Shown: positions 7,853 to 15,998 of the stretch, one piece after another
How positions within the stretch are numbered: position 1 is the stretch's first letter
Layout: each line of letters starts with the position of its first letter
Program-made: the position numbers and the translations under genes
Assembly: GCF_900106755.1 (NCBI RefSeq)
Contig: NZ_FNNN01000010.1
Span: forward strand, 121,650-185,649
DNA from: Bacteroides faecis MAJ27
GTDB lineage: Bacteria > Bacteroidota > Bacteroidia > Bacteroidales > Bacteroidaceae
Direction of reading: 5' to 3'
Length of the DNA: 64,000 nucleotides
Notes under the pieces: model-generated
Told to the model about the DNA's origin: nothing
Databases searched by the model: none
Seen by the model: only the letters and a program-made list of their open reading frames with translations

Positions 7853-8794
7853 TTATTTCACCGATTGAAAGAAGCGGTTCCAGCGGTACCCGTCCAGTAT
7901 TCCCGTTCCTTTTTCCTTGGAGAACCAGATCAGCGACGCTTTCCCGATCATATGATCTTGCGGAACGAATCCGAACAGACGCGAGTCGGACAGGTTGACG
8001 CTGTTGTTGGAAGCCATCCAGTAGTAATCTTTGGTGAAGAAACAATGCTGTGTAGGTTTTCCGTCGATATAAAGCGTATCATTCTTTATTTCCGCCTGTT
8101 TGCCTTCGTGCATCACGAGGGTATTTCGCAGTAGCGTGATATTCCACGGATATACTCGTAGTGCTTTCCCTTTGCTGGGGACGATAAGCGGTTTCAGTTC
8201 CTTGTCTTGTTTTTCCGTTAGAGGCCGAATCCAGTTCCGGTCGCCGATGGCCTGTTCCAGCAGATAATATTCATATCGGCTGAAACTGCGGACATGAGTA
8301 CTGTCATCGCTTCCCATCAGTCCGTCGTTGGTGATGGAGAGCGTCCGGATAAGGGATGTGATCAGATTCTCTTTGGAGGCAGGGTAGGTATAAAGTCTCT
8401 TTTTATCGGGGTTGAACTGCGCTTCGGGAGAAGAGACGGAAAAGAGAGAATCGACAAGTAACGTATCGCCCGGAGTACCGATGCAACGGCTGATATAGAT
8501 TTCCCGTCGGTCAATCGTAGGTTGCTGAATGCCGGCAGGATTGTTGAATACTACGATGTCCCGCTTCTGTACGGGGCGTTCGCGCCAGCGATGATAGGAA
8601 AATGCCGACATCAGCGGGAGGCGCAGACCGTAACTCCATTTGTTTACCAGAATACGTTCACCCTGAAAGAGAGAGTTCTCCATGCCGGTGGAAGGGATAA
8701 GGCAGGATGTAAAAGCAAATCCCCGGAGCAGAAGCACAATGACTATTGCTCCGACGAATGCTAGTATCCATTTGAATTTACGAATGTTCATCAA
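7853..8794 (-). CDS. signal-peptidase-I-like membrane protein lacking the catalytic Ser and Lys
   Basis: A 313-residue S26 paralogue with one N-terminal membrane segment (about 10-30) and the recognisable boxes of type I signal peptidase. Set against E. coli LepB, the catalytic Ser in IPSGSMMP is here IPSTGMEN, so the Ser is Gly37; the catalytic Lys in YIKRAVGLPGD is here YISRCIGTPGD, so the Lys is Ser102. The neighbouring 493-residue LepB keeps both. The C-terminal box (YYWMASNNSVNLSDSRLFG) is well kept, so the fold is probably intact. I infer a pseudo-enzyme, perhaps a partner or regulator of LepB; a shifted active site is possible. Confidence 0.88.
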   Translation of the reverse strand: MMNIRKFKWILAFVGAIVIVLLLRGFAFTSCLIPSTGMENSLFQGERILVNKWSYGLRLPLMSAFSYHRWRERPVQKRDIVVFNNPAGIQQPTIDRREIYISRCIGTPGDTLLVDSLFSVSSPEAQFNPDKKRLYTYPASKENLITSLIRTLSITNDGLMGSDDSTHVRSFSRYEYYLLEQAIGDRNWIRPLTEKQDKELKPLIVPSKGKALRVYPWNITLLRNTLVMHEGKQAEIKNDTLYIDGKPTQHCFFTKDYYWMASNNSVNLSDSRLFGFVPQDHMIGKASLIWFSKEKGTGILDGYRWNRFFQSVK

Positions 8795-8832
8795 CTTTTA
8801 TCACCTTATCGCACTATGATGTTCGTATCTTA

Positions 8833-10314
8833 TCAGTCTACCCACTTGAAGATGCGGTTCCAACGGATCTTTCCGTCAAACCATCCGCGGTCTTTGTCAA
8901 GTGATAGCCATACAACGATCGGTTTACCCACTACGTGATCTTCGGGAACAAATCCCCAGTAACGGGAGTCTGCCGAATTGTGGCGGTTGTCACCCATCAT
9001 CCAGTAGTAGTCCATCTTGAAGGTATATTGGTCGGTTTTCTCGCCGTTGATGTAGATTCCGTCCGGCTTGATCTCCAGTTTGTTACCTTCGTAGGCCACA
9101 ATACAGCGCTCATAGATAGGCAGATTGTCCTCGGTCAGAGTAATGGTAGCACCTTTGGCAGGTATCCAGATCGGACCGTAGTTGTTGCGGTTCCACTTGG
9201 TGTATAAGTTCAGCGGGTACATTTGTCCGGCATACTCTTCCGGTTCCATCACGATCTTGCTGATCAGCTTTTTATTGCCGGACAGCGTATCGTACATTTT
9301 CTTCGTCAGCGGCAGATGATAGATAGGAGCCATCTTGCCCTGTGCGTTATGATTGTTTAGTCCGATCTGCGCAAAGGTTTCTTCCCATGTGGGGTCATCA
9401 TACAATGCCTGGTCGTCTTTGCTGATTCCTAATTCGCGGAACATATCTTCCGGGATATACGGGCCTGTGGTCTGTACAAAGTAGTTGAATTGCAGGTTCT
9501 CCGGATTCTCAATGGCCTTGCTGTCAATCATCACCTGACCGTCTACAATCTGGAGTGTATCACCGGGCAGGCCGACGCAGCGTTTTACATAATTCTCACG
9601 ACGGTCTACCGGACGGTAAACCACCTTGCCGTAATTGCGTGGATTCGACAGAATCTGTTGGCGACCGGCATTATAATACAAGTCATAAACAGCGCGTTGT
9701 TGCTCGCGTGTCAGGCTGTCCATCTCTATCTGCTTGGGGTACAGGCGCTGACCTTCACCATAAGCTATCGAGTAGAAATCTCTCTGCTGATCGTTGAGTG
9801 CTACTGTGTCACCGGCAGGAAAGTTGAAAACGACGATATCGTTCAGTTTCACTTTTCCGAATCCGGGAACTCTTTTATATTTCCACTGAGGCCATTCGAT
9901 GTATGATTTGGTATTTAAAACAGGCAACGTATGCTGAGCCAGCGGCATAGATAGCGGCGTATTGGGCACGCGTGGTCCGTAACTCATCTTGCTGACGTAT
10001 AGAAAGTCGCCTACCAGCAATGACTTTTCCAGTGAGGAAGAAGGAATCTGATAATTCTGGAAAATGTAGATATTGACAAAGTAGACAGCAACCAAAGCGA
10101 AAACAATGGCATCTACCCAGCTCATGATGCTACGGACGGTAGGATTCTTCGATTTCTTCCAGAATGACCAGGGTATTTTCTTGGTGATATAGATATCGAA
10201 GATAAAAGGAACGACAATCAGCCCCCACCAGCTGCGTACCCAGATGAGGAAGGCGAGATAAAGGAGAATAGCAATGGTGCATTTGATCCATTGTGTGCGT
10301 GTGGCTTGTCTCAT
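8833..10314 (-). CDS. lepB: signal peptidase I
   Basis: This inner-membrane enzyme removes signal peptides from exported proteins. Its 493 residues exceed the usual length because of a long insertion (about 170-230) between the catalytic boxes. Hydrophobic segments lie near 12-42 and 66-88. The catalytic Ser is S94 (IPSSSLEKSL) and the catalytic Lys is K244 (NYVKRCVGLPGD). The box YYWMMGDNRHNSADSRYWG near the C-terminus is canonical. It lies 34 bp after dapB and 38 bp before the inactive-looking paralogue, all on the same strand. Confidence 0.95.
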   Translation of the reverse strand: MRQATRTQWIKCTIAILLYLAFLIWVRSWWGLIVVPFIFDIYITKKIPWSFWKKSKNPTVRSIMSWVDAIVFALVAVYFVNIYIFQNYQIPSSSLEKSLLVGDFLYVSKMSYGPRVPNTPLSMPLAQHTLPVLNTKSYIEWPQWKYKRVPGFGKVKLNDIVVFNFPAGDTVALNDQQRDFYSIAYGEGQRLYPKQIEMDSLTREQQRAVYDLYYNAGRQQILSNPRNYGKVVYRPVDRRENYVKRCVGLPGDTLQIVDGQVMIDSKAIENPENLQFNYFVQTTGPYIPEDMFRELGISKDDQALYDDPTWEETFAQIGLNNHNAQGKMAPIYHLPLTKKMYDTLSGNKKLISKIVMEPEEYAGQMYPLNLYTKWNRNNYGPIWIPAKGATITLTEDNLPIYERCIVAYEGNKLEIKPDGIYINGEKTDQYTFKMDYYWMMGDNRHNSADSRYWGFVPEDHVVGKPIVVWLSLDKDRGWFDGKIRWNRIFKWVD

Positions 10315-10348
10315 AATCTAAAATTCGTTTGATAGTGGCTTTGAAGCC

Positions 10349-11113
10349 TTATTCGTTTAAGAATGGGAATAAATCACTCATACCCAGATATCCCTCATGC
10401 TGGGCGGTGTATTCGGCAGCCAGTATGGCTCCCAGTACAAAGCCGCCGCGATTTTTGGCATCGTGCGTGATTGAGATACTGTCTACGTCAGATTCGTAAC
10501 GGATGGTATGAATACCGAAAACCTCCCCTTCACGGATCGAGTCGATAGGAAGCTCGTTGGAAGCGCAGGCGTCAGTGCCGCTGACAGTGCCGTCCGGTGC
10601 AAGGAGCGTTCCTTTTACCCATTTGTCTTTGCGGTTCATATTCTCCAGTATTCCTTCTGCCAGCGTGATGGCGGTTCCGCTGGGCGCATCCATCTTATGG
10701 ATATGATGAGTCTCGCTCATAGTGACGTCATAAGCGGGAAATTGATTCATTATCTTTGCCAGATGCTTGTTGACAGCTGAGAAAATAGCGACTCCCAGAC
10801 TGAAGTTGGACGACCAGAAAAGAGTCTTTCCGCCTTCGGTACACAGTTTCTTGATTTCTTCGCCATGCTCTGCCATCCATCCTGTGCTGCCCGATACTAA
10901 CTTGACTCCGGCTTTGAAAGCTTTCATATAATTGTTGTAGGCTACCATCGGATTGGTAAATTCAATGGCTACATCGGCGGACTTGAATGCTTCCGACTCA
11001 AAATCTTCCTGATTATCTACATCAATAATGCAGACTATTTCGTGTCCGCGACTAAGGGCTGCCTTTTCAAGTTCCTTGCCCATTTTTCCATAACCGATCA
11101 ACGCTATTTTCAT
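10349..11113 (-). CDS. dapB: 4-hydroxy-tetrahydrodipicolinate reductase
   Basis: A cytoplasmic enzyme of lysine and diaminopimelate synthesis. It has the NAD(P)-binding start MKIALIGYGKMGKELEKAA and the family signature ETHHIHKMDAPSGTA, with the catalytic His pair and Lys. From the ATG at 11113 the length is 254 residues, normal for the family; the frame is open to 11179, but the conserved start and a -7 element at 11146-11153 favour 11113. First gene of an operon with lepB. Confidence 0.96.
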   Translation of the reverse strand: MKIALIGYGKMGKELEKAALSRGHEIVCIIDVDNQEDFESEAFKSADVAIEFTNPMVAYNNYMKAFKAGVKLVSGSTGWMAEHGEEIKKLCTEGGKTLFWSSNFSLGVAIFSAVNKHLAKIMNQFPAYDVTMSETHHIHKMDAPSGTAITLAEGILENMNRKDKWVKGTLLAPDGTVSGTDACASNELPIDSIREGEVFGIHTIRYESDVDSISITHDAKNRGGFVLGAILAAEYTAQHEGYLGMSDLFPFLNE

Positions 11114-11145
11114 TGTTTTCTGACTTATATTCAAAATAATAGTCG

Positions 11146-11171
11146 CAAAGATAAGATTTTTATTACATTTG
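11146..11171. promoter_or_regulatory. overlapping divergent promoters of dapB and the DUF2851 gene
   Basis: The minus-strand -7 element TATCTTTG is at 11146-11153 and the plus-strand -7 element TACATTTG at 11164-11171. The gap of 10 bp means the two promoters would occupy the same DNA and should compete for RNA polymerase. Confidence 0.6.
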
Positions 11172-11196
11172 CAGTGCACATTAACTTTCTGTTAAC

Positions 11197-12480
11197 ATGG
11201 AACACCTTCTCCACTATGTGTGGAAACATAAATTATTCCCTCTCCAAATACTGCAAACCACTGAAGGCTTACGGGTAGAAGTAATCGATTCCGGACTGCA
11301 AAACTCCGATGCCGGTCCCGACTTTTTTAATGCAAAGCTGAAGATCGACGGCACATTGTGGGTGGGAAACATAGAAATACATACTCACTCTTCAGACTGG
11401 TACCGTCACGGACACAACAATGACAAGGCATACGATTCGGTGATTCTGCACGTCGTGGAAGAAGCGGATACCGAAGTAACCCGTTCCGACGGAGAGACAA
11501 TTCCCCAGCTGCGCTTGACTTGTCCCGAGAATATACAAACCCATTATCACGAACTTTGCAGGGCCGATCAATATCCTGCCTGCTATTCCATCATAGGGTT
11601 CTTATCCAAATTAACAATTCATTCCTGGCTGACAGCGCTCCAAACCGAACGTCTGGAACAAAAGGCGAAGCAGATTACCGACCGGCTGGAACGGTGCAAT
11701 CATCATTGGGAAGATGCTTTCTTTATCACTCTTGCCCATAATTTCGGTTTCGGGCTGAATGGCGATGCTTTTGAGACGTGGGCAGGACTGCTTCCGTTCC
11801 GGGCGATAGACAAGCATCGGAATGATCTGTTTCAGATAGAAGCTTTTTTCTTCGGACAGGCCGGTTTGCTGGAGGAGGCGTTTTTGAAGAAGGAGCAGGA
11901 GGACGAATATAGCCTCCGGCTCCGTAAGGAGTTTCGCTATCTGCAACGTAAGTTTGAGATGACGCAGGTAATGGATGCCGGTTTATGGCGTTTTCTGAGG
12001 CTTCGTCCGGAAAACTTTCCTCATATCCGGCTGGCTCAGTTGGCTTATCTGTATCAGAAAGTAGACAAACTCTTTTCGCAGATAATGGAGGCGGAGACTT
12101 TGCCGGAAGTGCGCCAGTTACTGTCCACGCATGCTTCTGCCTATTGGGATCATCATTATATATTCGGGCGGACTTCTCCGCAAAGAGAGAAACAGATGGG
12201 AGAGAAGTCGCAGAACCTGATTGTGATTAATACCGTTGTTCCTTTCTTATATACGTATGGCTTGCATAGATCCGACGACCGTATGTGTGACCGTGCCGGA
12301 CGTTTTCTGGAAGAACTAAAAGCGGAGGACAATCATATCATCCGGTCGTGGAGGGATGCCGGGCTACCGGTCGGTTCGGCGGCAGATAGCCAGGCATTGA
12401 TACAGCTCCGCAAGGAGTATTGTGATAAACGGAAATGTTTATATTGCCGTTTCGGATACGAGTATTTGCGGAAGAAGTGA
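11197..12480 (+). CDS. DUF2851 family protein
   Basis: A 427-residue protein typical of Bacteroidota, starting MEHLLHYVWKHKLFPLQIL. The N-terminal block GLQNSDAGPDFFNAKLKIDG...GNIEIHTHSSDWYRHGHN has acidic and His residues spaced like a nuclease active site, so a nucleic-acid function is imaginable but unproven. The C-terminus has a Cys pair in CDKRKCLYCRFGYEYL, a possible metal site. No signal peptide. It ends only 5 bp from the end of the convergent TlpA-like gene. Confidence 0.85.
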   Translation: MEHLLHYVWKHKLFPLQILQTTEGLRVEVIDSGLQNSDAGPDFFNAKLKIDGTLWVGNIEIHTHSSDWYRHGHNNDKAYDSVILHVVEEADTEVTRSDGETIPQLRLTCPENIQTHYHELCRADQYPACYSIIGFLSKLTIHSWLTALQTERLEQKAKQITDRLERCNHHWEDAFFITLAHNFGFGLNGDAFETWAGLLPFRAIDKHRNDLFQIEAFFFGQAGLLEEAFLKKEQEDEYSLRLRKEFRYLQRKFEMTQVMDAGLWRFLRLRPENFPHIRLAQLAYLYQKVDKLFSQIMEAETLPEVRQLLSTHASAYWDHHYIFGRTSPQREKQMGEKSQNLIVINTVVPFLYTYGLHRSDDRMCDRAGRFLEELKAEDNHIIRSWRDAGLPVGSAADSQALIQLRKEYCDKRKCLYCRFGYEYLRKK

Positions 12481-12485
12481 ATAGT

Positions 12486-15098
12486 TTATTTCTCTAATAA
12501 CTTATAGACTGCATTAAGAAGATCATCGGACATATAAGGTCTGGGAGCTTTCCGGTTCACAATGTTTCCTTCCTTGTCTATCAGCATATAGGTTGGGAAA
12601 GAGTGGACGTCAAGATATTTTTCAATGGCATCTTGTTGTTGGTCGGGCAAATTGTAGTGGACCGCACTTTTGCTTGCCAGACCATATTCTTTGATGATGT
12701 TTTTCCATGATTTATCCGAAGAATGATTGCATAGATACAAGAATATGACGTCTTTTCCGGCAAATAGTTTTTTACTCGCTTTTGCATATTGCATCATGTT
12801 TTTGCAGGGACCGCACCAAGTGCCCCATACGTCGAGATAAATCACTTTCCCCTTATAAGGTTCGATGATTTTACGGAACAGTTGTTCTCCATCGGTGATT
12901 TCCGCCAGAGGTTCGTTGGGCATCAGGCTTTCAGGATGTTCAATCGTCTTATTCGATAATTTCTCATATTTCTGTTGCTGAGATAGTATGTAGACTTGCA
13001 GGGAAGGATTGGAAACTTCCTTCTTATATTGCTCGATAAGTGTATGTGGCAACTCATTGTGCCTGTTTTGCAACATTTCATAATAGTATTGGGTCTTGAG
13101 TATCTCTCTTAAGTTTGTATCCATTTGCAGGGAGTCGATGATTGACAATTTACGATTGGCGGAATTTTTAGCCAGCTGCTCTTGTACATAATTGGTGAGC
13201 AGGTTATCTTTGTTTACCAGTTGCTGCACTGTTTCTATGATTGGTTTTAGTTTTTCAGTGTAAGCTATTACTTCCAGCGAGTCTGCCTTGGATGCTTGCA
13301 GTTCATTAACCTTATCCTGATATACACAGAAATTGCGTAGTGCATTTTTCTCTTCCTGAGTTAATTTAATCTTTCCTTTGGCATCAAATTCAGAATAAAT
13401 TCTTTCCAATTCCTGTGGTGTCAGATTTACGTTCGGATTGGATGGCGGCAGGATATCGTCGATATATCCGGTATAGTCTCTCATAAAAGAAGAATAGTCT
13501 CTGAGAAGCGTATACGGCTGTACGGGATTTGGATAAAAGGCGGAGTCTACGTAAGCCATAAATCCTTTTTCCAGTTGCTCTTGTTTATTACGATCGACTG
13601 AGAAACGGCGTTGCATCAAACCGTATGCTGCGCCATAGCGGATTTGATTCTCTGTGTAGTAACGGTATTTGTTGGAGAGTAACGGATGTTCCCGAAGTAT
13701 CTTTTCCCGGTATTCCGATTTGTGTCGGGTAATTTCCTGTGTTTTGTGCAAATAATCTAAATTGCTCATTTCCTTTCCTTCGTCGTAATCGATATATTCT
13801 CTGAGTTCTTCATAACTCACCAGCTCGTTGAGCGCGCGCGCCTTGTCGCCCATAAAGAATCTTTTTCTTTCGTTATAGTCTACATACAGGAAATAAGTTT
13901 CGCCCGGTTCTACTGTCGAACAGATAGTAGTACGTCCCCAGTCGATAAATACATTGTGGGTGTTCAATACGGGAAAGCGGATGATGAATCGTCCCAGAGA
14001 ATCGATATCAGTGTAATATTTCTCTTCGTTTTGAGTGACCATATCGGGCACCGTCACTTCGAAAGGTCTGTCGGAAGGTAGGTTACGCAGATATCCGACG
14101 AGGGTTACACTATCCGTGTGATATCCGTTGTCGATGTAGGGTGTATGATCGGGAGATGGATAATCGGGTATGCAATAATGGTTGCAGAGAAAATAAGGTT
14201 GTGATTTTCCTTTTCCGATAGCCAGAGAGCAGGAATCTTTGCCTTCTTCCCGTTCCAGTTTTACAGTCAATCGTTCTGTACCGTTTTTCAGGGAGACGGT
14301 AGTCTTGTTTTTTTGAGTACGTATCGACTCGTAATCCCAGAATTGACATTGGTAGACAGCGAAGTGTTCGAAGAAGCCAATGGTCCAGTCGCCGGTCGCT
14401 TTATTGATCCAACATCCCGTGATGGGGTATACTTCGGGGTGGGAAGCCATAGGGGTTACTGTTTCGTTTTGTAGCTCGGATGCTACTTTCAGTGTACCTG
14501 TAAGGGGGAAACTGAGATAAACCAGCTTGTAGAGTTCTCCGCTTTTGGCGAGCAGGCGATATTCTTTATTGAGGAAATATCCGGCGGATAGGATATCCCA
14601 TGTTTTCCCGTCATAGAGCATTTTGCCGTCCCGGGTGAATTCGTAGATTACTTTTCCGGTGAGTCCTTTCACCCATTTCCGATAAAGGATGTCGGGCAAT
14701 GTGGTCGGAGTAAGCAGTTCCGTATGGTCGGGGACTTGCTTGCGGATGCAGTTCCTCGGTTCTTTCCAGCCTTTGTACCAGAGGATGGCGGTGTCATTGA
14801 ATACGGGAGTGATCCGGAACTCCGTCGTGTCTCCCTTTTGATTGCGTAAATGGAAGAAGTAACTTCCGTCGGCTTCCTGCTCCATTTGTTCGACATAAAA
14901 AACGGTGTAGAAATTTTCTACGAAGTTCTCTCCGATAAGCGGACCATTCCAGTCGGATACATTGTCTGTTTTAAATTGCCAGTAACCTCTCAGTGATTCG
15001 GGGATTGTTAGTGACGCGGTGGATTGGGCGAAGGTGATTGTCTGTGTGCAGCACAACAGCAATAAGCTTACCATAAGAAAGCTGTGGGGGTGTTTCAT
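12486..15098 (-). CDS. large TlpA-like exported protein with C-terminal thioredoxin domain
   Basis: A protein of 870 residues with a signal peptide at the N-terminus (hydrophobic to about residue 24, then AQS). The last 150 residues form a thioredoxin-like domain with the redox motif WCGPC, cysteines at 762 and 765, and the usual cis-proline region (HSFPTYMLID). The preceding 700 residues include a beta-rich segment and a long alpha-helical part rich in charged residues; I cannot name these domains. It probably acts as a periplasmic thiol-disulfide reductase. Similar proteins in Bacteroides are often annotated as TlpA-family or redoxin proteins. A near-match -7 element (TACCTTTA) lies upstream. 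Confidence 0.85.
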   Translation of the reverse strand: MKHPHSFLMVSLLLLCCTQTITFAQSTASLTIPESLRGYWQFKTDNVSDWNGPLIGENFVENFYTVFYVEQMEQEADGSYFFHLRNQKGDTTEFRITPVFNDTAILWYKGWKEPRNCIRKQVPDHTELLTPTTLPDILYRKWVKGLTGKVIYEFTRDGKMLYDGKTWDILSAGYFLNKEYRLLAKSGELYKLVYLSFPLTGTLKVASELQNETVTPMASHPEVYPITGCWINKATGDWTIGFFEHFAVYQCQFWDYESIRTQKNKTTVSLKNGTERLTVKLEREEGKDSCSLAIGKGKSQPYFLCNHYCIPDYPSPDHTPYIDNGYHTDSVTLVGYLRNLPSDRPFEVTVPDMVTQNEEKYYTDIDSLGRFIIRFPVLNTHNVFIDWGRTTICSTVEPGETYFLYVDYNERKRFFMGDKARALNELVSYEELREYIDYDEGKEMSNLDYLHKTQEITRHKSEYREKILREHPLLSNKYRYYTENQIRYGAAYGLMQRRFSVDRNKQEQLEKGFMAYVDSAFYPNPVQPYTLLRDYSSFMRDYTGYIDDILPPSNPNVNLTPQELERIYSEFDAKGKIKLTQEEKNALRNFCVYQDKVNELQASKADSLEVIAYTEKLKPIIETVQQLVNKDNLLTNYVQEQLAKNSANRKLSIIDSLQMDTNLREILKTQYYYEMLQNRHNELPHTLIEQYKKEVSNPSLQVYILSQQQKYEKLSNKTIEHPESLMPNEPLAEITDGEQLFRKIIEPYKGKVIYLDVWGTWCGPCKNMMQYAKASKKLFAGKDVIFLYLCNHSSDKSWKNIIKEYGLASKSAVHYNLPDQQQDAIEKYLDVHSFPTYMLIDKEGNIVNRKAPRPYMSDDLLNAVYKLLEK

Positions 15099-15266
15099 AG
15101 GTGTGTTTTTATTTAAAGTTAATATGGTTGTAAAGGTATCGTAATATTGAGGCCGTTATATGTGGTACATCTATTATTTATAGATGTTTAACTGTGAAGA
15201 AACCACCGTCGGTTTCATCAGCCGCTTTTTTCTTTCTGTTTCGTATCAAGATATTGAACTTGTCAT

Positions 15267-15274
15267 TATCTTTG
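15267..15274 (+). promoter_or_regulatory. -7 promoter element (TATCTTTG) of the DUF4348 gene
   Basis: A perfect TAnnTTTG match 36 nt before the ATG at 15310. Confidence 0.6.
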
Positions 15275-15309
15275 CAGCGTCATTTTAAACTCTTAATTTA
15301 TATCGTGTT

Positions 15310-15867
15310 ATGAGAGCTAAAAAGTTTGCATGCTGTTTGTTGGTCATGTCGTTGCTGGCAGGTATTTCATTTATTTCCTGTGGCAATAGCTCCAGGGCGA
15401 AAGCGGAAAGAGAAGCGGCACAGGCAGGAGAGGATTTCAAGTCGTTTCTGGAAAAGTTTACTTCCAGTGCAGCGTTCCAGTACACTCGTGTCAAGTTTCC
15501 GTTGAAGACTCCGGTCACTTTGCTGGCGGATGACGGGGAGACGGAGAAGACATTCCCTTTTACTAAGGAGAAGTGGCCGCTGCTGGATAGTGAGACCTTG
15601 AGGGAAGAACGTATCACACAAGAAGAGGGCGGTGTTTATGTATCCAAGTTTACATTGAACGAGCCGGCACATAAAGTGTTTGAGGCAGGATACGAGGAAT
15701 CGGAGGTTGATTTGCGTGTTGAGTTCGAGTTGCTGCCGGATGGAAAGTGGTATGTGGTGGACTGCTATACGGGCTGGTACGGATACGACCTGCCGATTGC
15801 AGAACTGAAACAAACGATTCAGCATGTGCAGGAAGAAAATGCTGCCTTTAAAGAATTGCATCCTTAG
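15310..15867 (+). CDS. DUF4348-like lipoprotein
   Basis: A 185-residue protein with a signal peptide and the lipobox SFISCGNS, so probably an envelope lipoprotein. The rest is an alpha/beta domain with YVSKFTLNE and WYVVDCYTGWYGYDLP blocks that recall Bacteroides proteins labelled DUF4348 (they may belong to the NTF2-like group). No enzyme residues can be recognised. It has its own promoter and terminator, so it is likely a single-gene unit. Confidence 0.75.
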   Translation: MRAKKFACCLLVMSLLAGISFISCGNSSRAKAEREAAQAGEDFKSFLEKFTSSAAFQYTRVKFPLKTPVTLLADDGETEKTFPFTKEKWPLLDSETLREERITQEEGGVYVSKFTLNEPAHKVFEAGYEESEVDLRVEFELLPDGKWYVVDCYTGWYGYDLPIAELKQTIQHVQEENAAFKELHP

Positions 15868-15927
15868 GAGAAGACAGGGTATCTTTTTTTTCCTGAATAC
15901 ATAATTTGAGGTATTTTGTACGATTTG

Positions 15928-15955
15928 AACCCCTCTTTTTCCGGAAAGAGGGGTT
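15928..15955 (+). terminator. rho-independent terminator after the DUF4348 gene
   Basis: An 11-bp stem (aacccctcttt / aaagaggggtt) with a 6-nt loop, followed by tcttt on the plus strand. Confidence 0.85.
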
Positions 15956-15998
15956 TCTTTGTACCCGGAAATAAACGATCTTTAAACTAATACCCTGA

